NCBI RefSeq assembly: GCF_000519045.1 | Contig: NZ_KI912532.1 | Coordinates: 2,530,606-2,594,605, forward strand | From: Dechloromonas agitata is5 | GTDB lineage: Bacteria; Pseudomonadota; Gammaproteobacteria; Burkholderiales; Rhodocyclaceae | Direction of reading: 5' to 3' | DNA length: 64,000 nt | Shown here: positions 19,558 to 30,730 of the stretch, piece after piece | How positions within the stretch are numbered: position 1 is the first letter of the stretch | Layout: each line of letters starts with the position of its first letter | Notes under the pieces: generated by a model | What the model saw: only the letters and a program-made list of their open reading frames with translations | Databases searched by the model: none | What the model was told of the DNA's origin: nothing | Made by a program: the position numbers and the translations under genes

Positions 19558-19588
19558 TTGACCTTCCCATGGTTGGAAGCTTCAGCAT
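19558..19588 (+). promoter_or_regulatory. CueR/MerR-type promoter of copA
   Basis: A -35 element TTGACC (19558-19563) and a -10-like CAGCAT (19583-19588) are separated by 19 bases, the long spacing typical of MerR-family promoters. The spacer holds the inverted repeat CTTCC-N7-GGAAG, matching the CueR operator pattern. It lies 29 bases before the copA start, and the MerR-family gene cueR is in the same transcript. Confidence 0.8.
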
Positions 19589-19617
19589 AGCTCCATGGCA
19601 ACCCCAAGGAGATTCCA

Positions 19618-22026
19618 ATGTCCGCCTCATCAGATTTCAGTTTCCCCATCGAACGCCAGTTTGATATTCGTGGGATGAATTGTGCCTCCTGCGTCGCACG
19701 CGTCGAAAAGGCACTCCGACAACTCACCGGTGTGATAGATGTCAGCGTAAATCTGGCGACAGAAGAGGTGTCGTTGAAAACGACGCCAGAAGTTCAAGTA
19801 GCGGAGTTGGCTGCAGCTGTTCGCAACGCCGGATACGAGGTGGCAACACAAACCATCGAGTTTCAGATTGACGGCATGAGTTGTGCCTCTTGTGTGGGAC
19901 GGGTCGAGAAGGCCTTGCTCAAGCTTCCAGGGGTGCTAACAGCCTCAGTCAATCTCGCAACGGAAAAGGCAACCGTAGAAGCGCTATCGAGGGTGGCATT
20001 TTCCGAGTTACAGGCCGCCATAACCAAAGCCGGATACACCGCGCATCCGGTCGCTACCCAACAGCCGGAAGCCACCTCTGCCCGGCTCCCCGAGTGGTGG
20101 CCGATTGCCGCCAGTACGATACTGACTCTGCCTCTGATAGCGCCAATGCTGGCTCAGTTCTTCGGGGTCGAATGGATGCTGAATGGCTGGGCGCAGATGG
20201 TGCTGGCAACCCCTGTTCAGTTCTGGCTGGGTTGGCGTTTTTATCTGTCTGGCTGGAAGGCGGTCAAGGCCCGCGCAGGCAACATGGACTTGCTAGTCGC
20301 CCTCGGCACTAGTGCCGCTTTCGGTCTCTCAGCGTATCAACTGATTCAGAACGGCGGGGGTCATGGCCTCCATCTCTACTTTGAAGCCTCCGCTGCGGTC
20401 ATTACGCTGGTTCTCTTGGGCAAGTGGCTGGAAGCACGAGCCAAACGGCAGACGGCCGATGCCATTCGGGCGCTGAATGCACTTCGTCCTAGCGTTGCCC
20501 GCGTCTTAGTCGACGGCCAGGAGGTTTCGATGCCGGTCGAGCAACTGGCCATTGGCGACCTCGTCGTTATCCGTCCAGGAGAGCGTATTGCCGTGGATGG
20601 TGAAGTAGTCAGTGGGGAAAGCCATGCCGATGAGGCGCTCATCACCGGCGAGAGCCTGCCGGTTTCGAAGCGTGTCGGGGATAGGGTGACCGGCGGCTCA
20701 GTGAATGGCGAAGGATTGCTGCGCGTCCGAACGGCGGCAATCGGTGCCGAGACAACACTGGCCCGCATCATTCGTATGGTGGAGTCGGCCCAGGCGGCCA
20801 AAGCGCCCATACAGCGGATTGTTGACCAGGTCAGTGCAGTCTTTGTGCCGGCCGTACTGGCGATTGCATTGGTTACCTTTGTTGGCTGGATGCTATATGC
20901 CGGGAATTGGGAAGAAGCGCTTATCAATGCCGTTGCCGTTCTCGTCATTGCATGTCCATGCGCCTTGGGTCTGGCCACCCCGACCGCCATCATGGCTGGC
21001 ACGGGCGTGGCCGCAGGCCAAGGCATCCTCATCAAGGATGCCGAGGCACTTGAACTGGCACACTCGGTGACTGCCGTGGCCTTTGATAAGACCGGTACGC
21101 TCACCGAAGGAAAGCCATCCCTGGTGGCCTTTGAATCAGTCGATGGCGTCCCCAAAGAAGCGGTATTGCGGATTGCCGGCTCGCTGCAACAAACTAGTGA
21201 ACACCCGTTGGCTCATGCGGTCATGGAAAAGGTGCGTGAACTTGGCCTCTCTCTGCCAGTTGTCAGCGAAGCCAAAGCTTTGCCCGGACGTGGCATTCAA
21301 GCCCTGCTAGATGGCGAATTGATGCTCCTCGGAAGCTCCCGTCTGATGCAGGAGCTCGGCGTAGCTCCAGGCAAACTAGCGGCCGTTGCCTCGGCACTCG
21401 AAAGCGAGGGCAAGACAATTTCGTGGTTGCTGTGCCAAAAGGACAATACCGCTGAGTTGCTGGGACTTCTCGCCTTTGGCGACACCGTCAAGCCAGCCTC
21501 CCACCTGGCCGTCGCCCGGTTGCGCAAACTTGGTATCAAGACGGTGATGCTGACCGGGGATAATCAAGGTAGTGCCCTGGTCGTGGCCAAAGAACTCGGC
21601 ATCGATGAAGTGCGTGCCGAATTGCTGCCCGGGGACAAGGCGAACATCGTCCAGGAGCTTCGTGCTCAGGGATACGTTGTCGCCATGGTCGGCGATGGTC
21701 TGAATGATGCGCCTAGCTTGGTCGCTGCCGACGTTGGGCTGAGCATGTCGACTGGCACCGATGTGGCCATGGAAGCGGCGGGCATCACCCTGATGCGAGG
21801 GGACCCGCGCCTGGTTGCCGATTCCTTCGATGTTTCGCGGCGTACTTATAGCAAAATCAAGCAGGGCTTGTTCTGGGCTTTTGCCTACAACGTGCTGGGC
21901 ATTCCCCTCGCCGCGCTGGGTATGCTGAATCCGGTGATTGCCGGTGCGGCGATGGCCTTCAGCAGTGTTAGTGTGGTCACCAATGCATTGCTCCTGCGCC
22001 GTTGGCGGGGTGCCGCAACCATATGA
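19618..22026 (+). CDS. copA: Cu(I)-exporting P1B-type ATPase CopA
   Basis: Inner-membrane ATPase of 802 residues that exports cytoplasmic Cu(I). Two N-terminal heavy-metal-associated domains carry GMNCASC (residues 19-25) and GMSCASC (about 86-92). The membrane CPC motif is IACPCALGL (about 443-451), the phosphorylation motif is DKTGTLTEG (about 490), and the SEHPLA and GDGLNDAP motifs are present. This is a P1B-1 copper type. A MerR-type promoter is directly upstream and cueR follows after 19 bases, so expression is probably copper-induced and autoregulated. Confidence 0.96.
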   Translation: MSASSDFSFPIERQFDIRGMNCASCVARVEKALRQLTGVIDVSVNLATEEVSLKTTPEVQVAELAAAVRNAGYEVATQTIEFQIDGMSCASCVGRVEKALLKLPGVLTASVNLATEKATVEALSRVAFSELQAAITKAGYTAHPVATQQPEATSARLPEWWPIAASTILTLPLIAPMLAQFFGVEWMLNGWAQMVLATPVQFWLGWRFYLSGWKAVKARAGNMDLLVALGTSAAFGLSAYQLIQNGGGHGLHLYFEASAAVITLVLLGKWLEARAKRQTADAIRALNALRPSVARVLVDGQEVSMPVEQLAIGDLVVIRPGERIAVDGEVVSGESHADEALITGESLPVSKRVGDRVTGGSVNGEGLLRVRTAAIGAETTLARIIRMVESAQAAKAPIQRIVDQVSAVFVPAVLAIALVTFVGWMLYAGNWEEALINAVAVLVIACPCALGLATPTAIMAGTGVAAGQGILIKDAEALELAHSVTAVAFDKTGTLTEGKPSLVAFESVDGVPKEAVLRIAGSLQQTSEHPLAHAVMEKVRELGLSLPVVSEAKALPGRGIQALLDGELMLLGSSRLMQELGVAPGKLAAVASALESEGKTISWLLCQKDNTAELLGLLAFGDTVKPASHLAVARLRKLGIKTVMLTGDNQGSALVVAKELGIDEVRAELLPGDKANIVQELRAQGYVVAMVGDGLNDAPSLVAADVGLSMSTGTDVAMEAAGITLMRGDPRLVADSFDVSRRTYSKIKQGLFWAFAYNVLGIPLAALGMLNPVIAGAAMAFSSVSVVTNALLLRRWRGAATI

Positions 22027-22045
22027 GCGTGGATGGGAGAGTGGA

Positions 22046-22453
22046 ATGAATATCGGCGCAGCGGCCAAGGCCTCCGGTGTATCGGCCAAGATGATTCGGC
22101 ACTACGAGAGTGTTGGGCTGTTGCCGCCAGCCAGCCGAACCGACGCTGGCTATCGCTTGTACGGCGAAAAGGACATCCGCACCTTGCAATTCATTCGGCG
22201 TTCTCGTGATTTGGGTTTCTCGATAGAGGAAATTAGGGGCCTAGTCAGTCTTTGGCAGGACAAAACTCGCCCTAGCCGCGAAGTTAAGGCTGTCGCTCGG
22301 CAACATCTGGATTTCCTGGACAGGAAGCTTGAAGAACTCCAATCGATGAAAAACGCCCTCTCTCACCTCGTGGATTGCTGCCACGGTGACGAGCGACCGG
22401 ATTGTCCTATTCTGGACAATCTGGCGGGGGCAGGGAACCTGACGCGAATGTAA
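22046..22453 (+). CDS. cueR: Cu(I)-responsive MerR-family regulator CueR
   Basis: A 135-residue activator with an N-terminal winged helix-turn-helix (MNIGAAAKASGVSAKMIRHYE), a dimerisation helix and a metal-binding loop. Cys112 and Cys120 (CCHGDERPDC) match the two Cu(I)-binding cysteines of CueR; there is an extra neighbouring Cys111. The start at 22046 has GGGAGAG upstream; the longer open frame lies inside copA. Its last codons overlap the third TTAC/TGAC-N6-GTAA box, so CueR and CopR control meet here. Confidence 0.92.
   Translation: MNIGAAAKASGVSAKMIRHYESVGLLPPASRTDAGYRLYGEKDIRTLQFIRRSRDLGFSIEEIRGLVSLWQDKTRPSREVKAVARQHLDFLDRKLEELQSMKNALSHLVDCCHGDERPDCPILDNLAGAGNLTRM
22440..22453. promoter_or_regulatory. 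Putative CopR box 3 (TGAC-N6-GTAA)
   Basis: TGACgcgaatGTAA followed by TCTGGGCGTCA, a weaker match to the boxes at 11108 and 11831. It covers the cueR stop codon and lies about 90 bases before a small exported-protein gene, where a CopR-dependent promoter would be expected. Confidence 0.5.
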
Positions 22454-22543
22454 TCTGGGCGTCACCTCCTCGACGGTTTGCAAAGCGCACACTGAAATTG
22501 TCAAAACAGGACAACCTTGTTCAACAGTTTGAGGAGAATGACC

Positions 22544-22801
22544 ATGAAACTGCGAAACCTGCTTCCCGCCATGATTCTGGCTGCTATCGCCGCTCTCTCA
22601 ACGAGCACTTACGCTGAAGAAAAAGCAGCTCCGGCTGCCGAGTTAAAAGCCGAGAAGGCGGCACCATCTCAAGCGTCAAAGCCCCATTCGCATGTTCAGG
22701 AGAAAACTGGGGTGCCGCAGAATGCGCAACCTGCTGAACCGACCAAGAAAAATCCAGCCAAGGACACGTCGAAGCATTACCACCCGCGAGACATGAAGTA
22801 G
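22544..22801 (+). CDS. Small exported Ala/Lys/Glu-rich protein at the end of the copper island
   Basis: An 85-residue protein with a signal peptide (1-25, ending STYA) and a low-complexity mature part of Ala-Glu-Lys repeats plus scattered histidines (KPHSHVQ, KHYHPRDMK). There are no cysteines. The start at 22544 is preceded by GAGGAG at a good distance; the frame is open nine codons further. Function unknown; periplasmic metal buffering is possible from the histidines and its location. A putative CopR box lies upstream. Confidence 0.65.
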   Translation: MKLRNLLPAMILAAIAALSTSTYAEEKAAPAAELKAEKAAPSQASKPHSHVQEKTGVPQNAQPAEPTKKNPAKDTSKHYHPRDMK

Positions 22802-22817
22802 CTTCTGCTCCAATCTG

Positions 22818-22837
22818 GCGGCTCTCAGGAGCCGCCA
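22818..22837 (+). terminator. Hairpin after the copper island
   Basis: GGCGGCTC-tcag-GAGCCGCC is a perfect 8-bp stem with a 4-base loop, about 16 bases after the stop of the small exported-protein gene. It is followed by AATCATTTC rather than a strong U-tract, so it is a weak candidate for an intrinsic terminator of the copA-cueR side of the island. Confidence 0.5.
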
Positions 22838-23389
22838 ATCATTTCAAATGCTCGATTTCGACACGACCCGCCACGGTAGCCACTGCGCCTGCAAGTTACT
22901 TGCGGAGGCAGTTGGCTGTGACCACAGAGCGATTAGCTTTAGGTTTTGTAGAAACTTCCTAATGCGCCGCTGGGTGGTGGAATGCAATCATGGTTGCCAG
23001 GAGGTTCCTCCTGCGGAGAAAAAGAGCGAGCATTGGCACGATGTCGGCCCGATAGATGCGGTCAAGGCCATAATCATTCACAGTGACTGATTTTTGGCTC
23101 TTGGTTTTTCGGGCACTCCCAGAGCTAGGCGGTCAACTCAATGAGTGGCCGCAAATCTTTAGAAAGCGGCCATTTTGTTGGTTTAGGCTGAACTTCTGCT
23201 CCTGGCCGGCAGCCCGCGTACAACCTGATGCCCAAAAGCGGCCGCACGGAAAATGTACTCGCACAGCCGCGACACACTGGCTAGATTTCAGTCTGCTCCG
23301 AAATCTCTAGGGCAAAGCAGACTTCAAAGCTTTCTATGTAGAAGGCAGTAAGGTGGTGCTTCCCTGCCGGTTAATGGGGCGCCCTATTG

Positions 23390-23560
23390 ATGTCTGACGC
23401 CATAGTACGGTCAGCTATTGCGTGGCCAAATGTAGCTGCTTTCGTCGGCGCCATTCCCATCGTTAGCAATGAACTGCTTATGCCCGCCAGCGACCGCATC
23501 GAAAAATTCGGTCTTGTCACGTTCGAGAGGTATCTCGATCCGGATATTTCTTGGATTTGA
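23390..23560 (+). CDS. Doubtful 56-residue ORF in the gap
   Basis: The frame starts MSDAIVRSAIAWPNVAAFVG and ends RYLDPDISWI. Its composition is protein-like, but no good ribosome-binding site precedes it and I recognise no family. It may be a remnant of a longer gene. Confidence 0.2.
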   Translation: MSDAIVRSAIAWPNVAAFVGAIPIVSNELLMPASDRIEKFGLVTFERYLDPDISWI

Positions 23561-23754
23561 TCCTCACAGGATTCTCCATTAGCCAGAACGCAGTTAAGAC
23601 AAAGTTCTTAAGCAGTCTGCCAATTTTTGCACCTGTCTGAACTTGAAGCTTGAGCGTTAAACGACGCAGTTAGCCGATGAAAAGTTTAGAAAAATTACCA
23701 GCACTGTACGGTGGCTATTTATGAAAAACAGATTGGATGTATTTTTGCAAATCG

Positions 23755-25295
<1,541 letters not shown>

Positions 25296-25299
<4 letters not shown>

Positions 25300-26567
25300 G
25301 CCATCCGCCTCCTGAACAGTTCGCGGAACACCGGGTAGATGTCGCTGGCCGCTGCAATGCGCTGCATGGCGAAGTGGCCGGGATGGCTGGCCAGCAACTG
25401 CTCGTATTCGCGCCACAGGTTCTGTGGTTCGCTGTCGGCGATTTCGATGTAGGCGAAATACTGCACGCTGGGCAGGATGCCGTCGGCCAGCAATTCCCGG
25501 CAGCGCGGCGAATCGTCGTTCCAGTTGTCGCCGTCCGAGGCCTGGGCACCGTAGATGTTCCAGGCGCTGCTCGCGTAGCGCTGGCGAATGATGTCGCGCA
25601 TCAGCTGCAAGGCGGTGGACACCACCGTGCCGCCGGTTTCGCGGGCGTGGAAGAAGGTGTCTTCGTCCACTTCCTCGGCCAGCGTGTGGTGGCGGATGAA
25701 GACGACCTCGATGCGCTCGTAGTTCCGGTTCAGGAACAGGTAGAGCAGCATGAAGAAACGCTTGGCCATCTGCTTCTTGGCTTCGTCCATCGATCCGGAA
25801 ACATCCATCAGGCAAAACATCACGGCTTGCGTCGATGGCTGCGGAATGCGGATCCGGTTGCTGTAGCGCAGGTCGAAGGGGTCGATGAAGGGAATGGCCT
25901 CCATGCGGGCGCGCAGGCAGGCGATTTCGCGTTCCAGACGCACGATTTCCTCGTCGTCAGGCGGGGTTTCCTGGCGGGCAGCGTCCAGCTCGGCCAGCAA
26001 GTGGCGTAGCCGGGTGCCATGCGGTCCGCCGACGGCAATCCGCCGCCCGGCCGCACCGCGCATGGTGCGCACCAGATTGATATTGGTCGGCACGCCGCTC
26101 TGCGTGTAACCGGCACGCACGCGCTTGTAGTCGTCGATGCGGGCCAGCTGGCGCTTGACCAGGTTGGGTAGCGCCAGTTCGTCGAAGAAGATGTCGAGGA
26201 ACTCGTCGCGAGTCAGCGTGAAGACGAAATCGTCCATCCCCTCGCCATCCGGGCTGGCCGCCCCCCGCCCCTGGCCGGCGCCGCCGCCGAGCGGGCGCTC
26301 CACCTCGTCGCCGCGGTGGAAGCGGTCGTTGCCCGGATGCACGATGTCGCGCACGCCGCCCTGGCCGATGCGGAATTGCGGTTCGGAGATGTCCCGCCCC
26401 GGAATGCCGATCTTCTCGCCATTTTCCAGGTCGCGGATGCCGCGCCGGGCGATGGCGTCGGCCACCGCCTTGCGAATCTGGCCCTTGAAGCGGTGGATGA
26501 AACGGCTCCGGTTGATGGAACTCTTGTTCCGGCTGTCCAGTCTTCGGTCGATGATCCGGACCGTCAT
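25296..26567 (-). CDS. yeaH: YeaH/YhbH (DUF444) family protein
   Basis: A protein of about 423 residues with a C-terminal von Willebrand A-like domain. The MIDAS-type motif is DVSGSMDEAKK, followed by FIRHHTLAEEVDEDTFF and ETGGTVVSTAL, hallmarks of DUF444. The N-terminal block has IIDRRLDSRNKS and the characteristic RFIHRFK. The ATG at 26567 is chosen because GGAGG lies at proper distance; an ATG two codons earlier is too close to it. It is the middle gene of the kinase-DUF444-SpoVR operon and probably works with PrkA. Confidence 0.92.
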
Positions 26568-26615
26568 GCCCATTCCTCCCGTCGCAGCCACCCCGCCGGG
26601 GGCGGCCGCGTCATG

Positions 26616-28538
26616 TCAGGACGACTTGCGAACGCGCAGGTACCAGTCGCACAGCAGGCGCACCTGTTTTTCCGTGTAGCCCTTGGTGATCATGCGGTCG
26701 ACGAATTCCTGATGCTTCTTCTGCTCGTCGGCGCTGGCCTTGGTGCTGAAGGAGATGACCGGCAGCAGCTCCTCGGTGTTGGAGAACATCTTCTTCTCGA
26801 TCACCGCCCGCAACTTCTCGTAGGACGTCCAGGCCGGGTTCTTGCCATCGTTCTTGGCCCGGGCGCGCAGCACGAAGTTGACCACCTCGTTGCGGAAATC
26901 CTTCGGGTTGCTGATGCCGGCCGGCTTCTCGATCTTTTCCAGTTCGTCGTTGAGGGCGCCGCGGTCGAGCATCTCGCCGGTGTTCGGATCGCGGAATTCC
27001 TGGTCCTGGATCCAGAAGTCGGCGTAGGTGACGTAGCGGTCGAAGATGTTCTGGCCGTATTCCGAGTAGCTTTCCAGGTAGGCGGTCTGGATTTCCTTGC
27101 CGATGAATTCGGCGTAGCGCGGGCTGAGGAATTCCTTCAGGTAGCGCAGGTAGCGCTCCTCGATCTCGGGCGGGAACTGTTCCTGCTCGATCTGTTGTTC
27201 CAGCACGTACATCAGGTGCACCGGGTTGGCTGCCACCTCGCGGTGGTCGAAGTTGAACACCTTGGACAGGATCTTGAAGGCGAAGCGGGTGGATAGCCCG
27301 GTCATGCCTTCGTCGACCCCGGCGAAGTCGCGGTATTCCTGATAGCTCTTGGCCTTGGGGTCGGTGTCCTTGAGGTTCTCGCCGTCGTAGATGCGCATCT
27401 TGCTGTAGATGCTGGAATTCTCCGGTTCCTTGAGGCGGGACAGTGTCGAGAACTGGGCCATCATGCGCAGCGTGTCGGGCGCGCAGGCGGCATGCGACAG
27501 TGAGGAATTGACCAGCAGCTTCTCGTAGATGTGCATTTCCTCGGTCACGCGCAGGCAATACGGCACCTTGACGATATAGATGCGGTCGAGGAAGGCCTCG
27601 TTGTTGCGGTTGTTCTTGAAGGTCTGCCATTCCGCCTCGTTGGAGTGGGCCATGATCAGGCCGTCGAAGGGGATGGCGCCGAAGCCTTCGGTGCCCTTGT
27701 AGTTCTGCTCCTGGGTCGCGGTGAGCAGCGGGTGCAGCACCTTGATCGGCGCCTTGAACATCTCGACGAACTCAAGGATGCCGCGGTTGGCCAGGCACAG
27801 GCCGCCGGAGTAGGAATAGGCGTCGGGATCGTTCTGCGAGTAGGTTTCCAGCTTGCGGATGTCGATCTTGCCAACCAGGCTGGAGATGTCCTGATTGTTC
27901 TCGTCGCCCGGCTCGGTCTTCGACACGGCGATCTGCGACAGCACCGACGGGCGCAGCTTGACCACACGGAACTTGGTGATGTCGCCGCCAAATTCCTGCA
28001 GGCGCTTGACCGCCCACGGGCTCATGATGGTGCCCAGGTAGTGGCGGGGAATGCCGTAATCCTCTTCAAGAATGGCACCATCCTCATGCACATTGAACAG
28101 GCCGAGCGGCGATTCGTGCACCGGCGATCCCTTGATGGCGTAGAAGGGCACCTTCTCGATCAGCAGCTTGAGCCGTTCGGCCAGCGAGGACTTGCCGCCG
28201 CCCACCGGGCCGAGCAGGTAGAGGATCTGCTTCTTTTCCTCCAGACCCTGCGCGGCGTGGCGGAAGTAGGCGACGATGTTCTCGATCACCTCTTCCATGC
28301 CGTAGAACTCGCGGAAAGCGGGGTAGATCTTCAGCATCTTGTTGGCGAAGAGGCGCGACAGGCGCGAATCGCTGCGGGTATCGAGCAATTCCGGCTCGCC
28401 GATGGCGAGCAGCATGCGCTCAGCGACACTGGCATAGGCCGACTTGTCGTTGCGGCACAGCTCGAGATATTCCTGCAGGGACAACTCCTCTTCCTGCAGC
28501 GACTCGTAGCGTCCCTGGTAGCGGGCGAATATCGACAT
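26616..28538 (-). CDS. prkA: PrkA/YeaG-type serine protein kinase (AAA+)
   Basis: A 640-residue kinase of the PrkA family. The AAA+ part has Walker A GPVGGGKSSLAERL (about residue 111) and the C-terminal kinase-like part continues to IEKKMFSNTEELLPVISF. The start MSIFARYQGRYESLQ at 28538 has GGAG six bases upstream. E. coli YeaG responds to nitrogen starvation and stationary phase. The leader contains a perfect 18-base inverted repeat. No clear sigma-54 (GG-N10-GC) element was found in the roughly 100-base leader. Confidence 0.95.
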   Translation of the reverse strand: MSIFARYQGRYESLQEEELSLQEYLELCRNDKSAYASVAERMLLAIGEPELLDTRSDSRLSRLFANKMLKIYPAFREFYGMEEVIENIVAYFRHAAQGLEEKKQILYLLGPVGGGKSSLAERLKLLIEKVPFYAIKGSPVHESPLGLFNVHEDGAILEEDYGIPRHYLGTIMSPWAVKRLQEFGGDITKFRVVKLRPSVLSQIAVSKTEPGDENNQDISSLVGKIDIRKLETYSQNDPDAYSYSGGLCLANRGILEFVEMFKAPIKVLHPLLTATQEQNYKGTEGFGAIPFDGLIMAHSNEAEWQTFKNNRNNEAFLDRIYIVKVPYCLRVTEEMHIYEKLLVNSSLSHAACAPDTLRMMAQFSTLSRLKEPENSSIYSKMRIYDGENLKDTDPKAKSYQEYRDFAGVDEGMTGLSTRFAFKILSKVFNFDHREVAANPVHLMYVLEQQIEQEQFPPEIEERYLRYLKEFLSPRYAEFIGKEIQTAYLESYSEYGQNIFDRYVTYADFWIQDQEFRDPNTGEMLDRGALNDELEKIEKPAGISNPKDFRNEVVNFVLRARAKNDGKNPAWTSYEKLRAVIEKKMFSNTEELLPVISFSTKASADEQKKHQEFVDRMITKGYTEKQVRLLCDWYLRVRKSS

Positions 28539-28560
28539 GGCGCACTCCTTCCACTCAAGT

Positions 28561-28578
28561 GGCCGATCCTGATCGGCC
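28561..28578. promoter_or_regulatory. Perfect inverted repeat in the prkA leader
   Basis: GGCCGATC-CT-GATCGGCC, an 8-bp perfect dyad with a 2-base centre, 22 bases upstream of the prkA start. It has no U-tract on either strand, so it is more likely a protein-binding site or leader hairpin than a terminator. Confidence 0.5.
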
Positions 28579-28636
28579 GGGCGAACGCAAACCAATGATC
28601 TCTTTGCCCGTTTGACGCAGGTCTTGCCGATTTCGT

Positions 28637-30730
28637 TCAGGCCATCATGCGCGGCGAGTGTGAAATGTTGCGCAGAACAACGGTAATTTCGTCGAGCGCC
28701 CAGTCCAGCGTCGGCCGGTCGATGATCAGCGGCGGCGCCAGGCGCAGCACGGTAGTGTGCGTGTCCTTGGTCAAGATGCCGTGCTGCAGCAGGCGCTCGG
28801 CCATGTCGCGGGCATCGGCCAGCGTCGGCTCCAGTTCGATGCCGGCGAACAGCCCTTTGCCGCGCACTGCGCGAACCACCGGGGTCGTGGCCGCCAGTTC
28901 GTTGAGCCGGGCCAGCAGGTGTTCGCCAAGGCGGGCCGCGTGTTCGACCAGGCCTTCGTCTTCGAGCAGGTCGAGGGCGGACAGCGCGACGGCCGCTGCC
29001 AGCGGATTGCCGCCGAAGGTCGAACCATGGTCACCCGGCGTAAATACGCGCATCAAGGCATCGTCGGCGAGGAAGGCGGACACCGGCAGCAGGCCGCCGC
29101 CGAGCGCCTTGCCGAGGATGATGCCGTCGGGGCGAAGCGGCTCGTGCTGGTAGGCGAACAGCTTGCCGGTGCGGCCCAGCCCGGTCTGCACTTCATCGAC
29201 GATGAGCAGCACGCCATGCCGCCGGCACAGCGCGGCGCAGGCGCTCAGGTAGCCGGGCGGCGGCATGATGACGCCGCCCTCGCCCTGGATCGGCTCGACC
29301 AGGAAGGCCGCGGTATGCGGGGTGATGGCGGCGGCCAGCGCGGCGACATCGGCGAAGGGCACCGTCTTCAGGCCGGGCGGGAAGGGGCCGAAGCCGTCGC
29401 GGTACTGCGCCTCGCTGGACAGGCCGACGATGGCGATGGAACGGCCGTGGAAATTACCCTGGCAGGCGATGATCTCGGCCTTGCCGGGCGGCACGCCCTT
29501 GACCTGGTAGGCCCACTTGCGGGCAGCCTTGAGCGCGGTTTCCACCGCTTCCAGCCCGGTATTCACCGGCAGCACCCGCTCGTAGCCGGAAAGCAGGGCC
29601 AGGCGGCGCAAGAGCAGCGGCAAGCGGTCATTCGAGTAGGCGCGCGAGGTCAGCGCCAGGCGGCCGGCCTGTGCGTTCAGCGCGGCGAGCAGGCGCGGGT
29701 GGGCATGGCCGAAGCTGTTGGCGGAATAGGCCGACATCATGTCGAGATAGCGCCGGCCTTCGGTATCGCTCACCCAGCAGCCTGAACCGGCGCTGAGGAC
29801 AACCGGCAAAGGTGCGTAGTTGCGCGCGCCAAAGCCGTTTTCCCAGCGCTGCAGCGTCTTGCCGTCGGGTGCGGCGGCGGCCTCGACGAGATCATGGATC
29901 AGGCGGGCGGTGCGGCCATCCGGGTCGCGCTGCGGGTTGTATTCGGCGATTTCGAGGCCGACGCAATCGCGCTGGCGGAGCAGGCCGCGCAAGGTATTGC
30001 ACAGTTCGCCGGCAGCCAGCCCGTCCGCAACCGGCGTATTCACACCGGGCGCCGCGAGCGGATCGATGGCGTCAATATCCAGGCTCAGGCCCCAAGGACC
30101 GGGTCCCAGCCAGGCACGGGCCTCGGCCAGCACGGTGGCGACGCCTTTTGCAGCCACCGTTTCGGCATCGACGATGCGAACACCTAGGCGATTTAGCAAT
30201 CGGTACTCCGCCACCTCGAAGCTGCGGACCCCGATGATCACCAGGCGTGCAGGTTCGAGTGGCGGACCAGTGATATCGGTCATCTCAGGCACGACCTCGC
30301 CGAGCAGGGCTGCGACAGGCATGCCGTGCGCGTTACCGCTGGGCGATGTGGCTGGGATATGGGCATCAAGGTGGGCATCGATCCATATCAACCCGGGGAT
30401 GGAGCCCAAGGCACGGCCGATACCTTTCCAAGTACCTACAGCAATCGAATGATCACCCCCGATTACCAAAAGACGTTCTCCGGAGCGAATAGCGGCCTCC
30501 GTTTTGTCGGCCAACCGACCAAGGAGATTCGCCAACGGCTTGGCACAGGGGAAATACGGCCTTATTGGCTTCCCTATTTTGGCATCTAGGCCATTATTGC
30601 GTAGCGTCGCACCTAGGCTAAGTATGTTTATTTTTTCCAATACAGCTTCGCTCCCGACAATCGATAAGCCAAGCGAGGAGGGAACGAGCAGACAACGAAT
30701 GACAGGGTCTAAAGGGATGAGCCTAGGCAT
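28637..30730 (-). CDS. Arginase-ornithine aminotransferase fusion protein
   Basis: One uninterrupted frame of 697 residues. Residues 1-290 form an arginase: GGDHS with His94, IDAHLDAH (Asp118, His120, Asp122), SGNAHG for substrate binding and SLDIDAIDP (Asp218, Asp220) complete the two-manganese site. Residues about 296-697 are an ornithine-oxo-acid aminotransferase: IVDEVQTGLGRTG, ILGKALGGG with PLP-binding Lys541, and HGSTFGGNPL. The chain would convert arginine to urea plus ornithine, then ornithine and 2-oxoglutarate to glutamate semialdehyde and glutamate. The ATG at 30730 follows GGAG; a TTG four codons earlier is weaker. The arginase 5' end is more AT-rich than the rest. Confidence 0.9.
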   Translation of the reverse strand: MPRLIPLDPVIRCLLVPSSLGLSIVGSEAVLEKINILSLGATLRNNGLDAKIGKPIRPYFPCAKPLANLLGRLADKTEAAIRSGERLLVIGGDHSIAVGTWKGIGRALGSIPGLIWIDAHLDAHIPATSPSGNAHGMPVAALLGEVVPEMTDITGPPLEPARLVIIGVRSFEVAEYRLLNRLGVRIVDAETVAAKGVATVLAEARAWLGPGPWGLSLDIDAIDPLAAPGVNTPVADGLAAGELCNTLRGLLRQRDCVGLEIAEYNPQRDPDGRTARLIHDLVEAAAAPDGKTLQRWENGFGARNYAPLPVVLSAGSGCWVSDTEGRRYLDMMSAYSANSFGHAHPRLLAALNAQAGRLALTSRAYSNDRLPLLLRRLALLSGYERVLPVNTGLEAVETALKAARKWAYQVKGVPPGKAEIIACQGNFHGRSIAIVGLSSEAQYRDGFGPFPPGLKTVPFADVAALAAAITPHTAAFLVEPIQGEGGVIMPPPGYLSACAALCRRHGVLLIVDEVQTGLGRTGKLFAYQHEPLRPDGIILGKALGGGLLPVSAFLADDALMRVFTPGDHGSTFGGNPLAAAVALSALDLLEDEGLVEHAARLGEHLLARLNELAATTPVVRAVRGKGLFAGIELEPTLADARDMAERLLQHGILTKDTHTTVLRLAPPLIIDRPTLDWALDEITVVLRNISHSPRMMA

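Larger units (their letters stand above)
22802..23754. other. Gene-poor gap at the right border of the copper island
   Basis: About 950 bases without a convincing gene. The first 30 bases can form a GGCGGCTC...GAGCCGCC hairpin (about 22818-22837) that may end the small-protein transcript. Then come short decayed frames and words such as GCGGCC and CAACTCAATG like those in the left-border gap. The only frame with protein-like composition is 23390-23560. The last 180 bases are AT-rich. Confidence 0.5.

Noticed and set aside
26616..27630. Alternative 339-residue frame within prkA
   Set aside because: It lies in another frame on the same strand inside the clear PrkA coding sequence.
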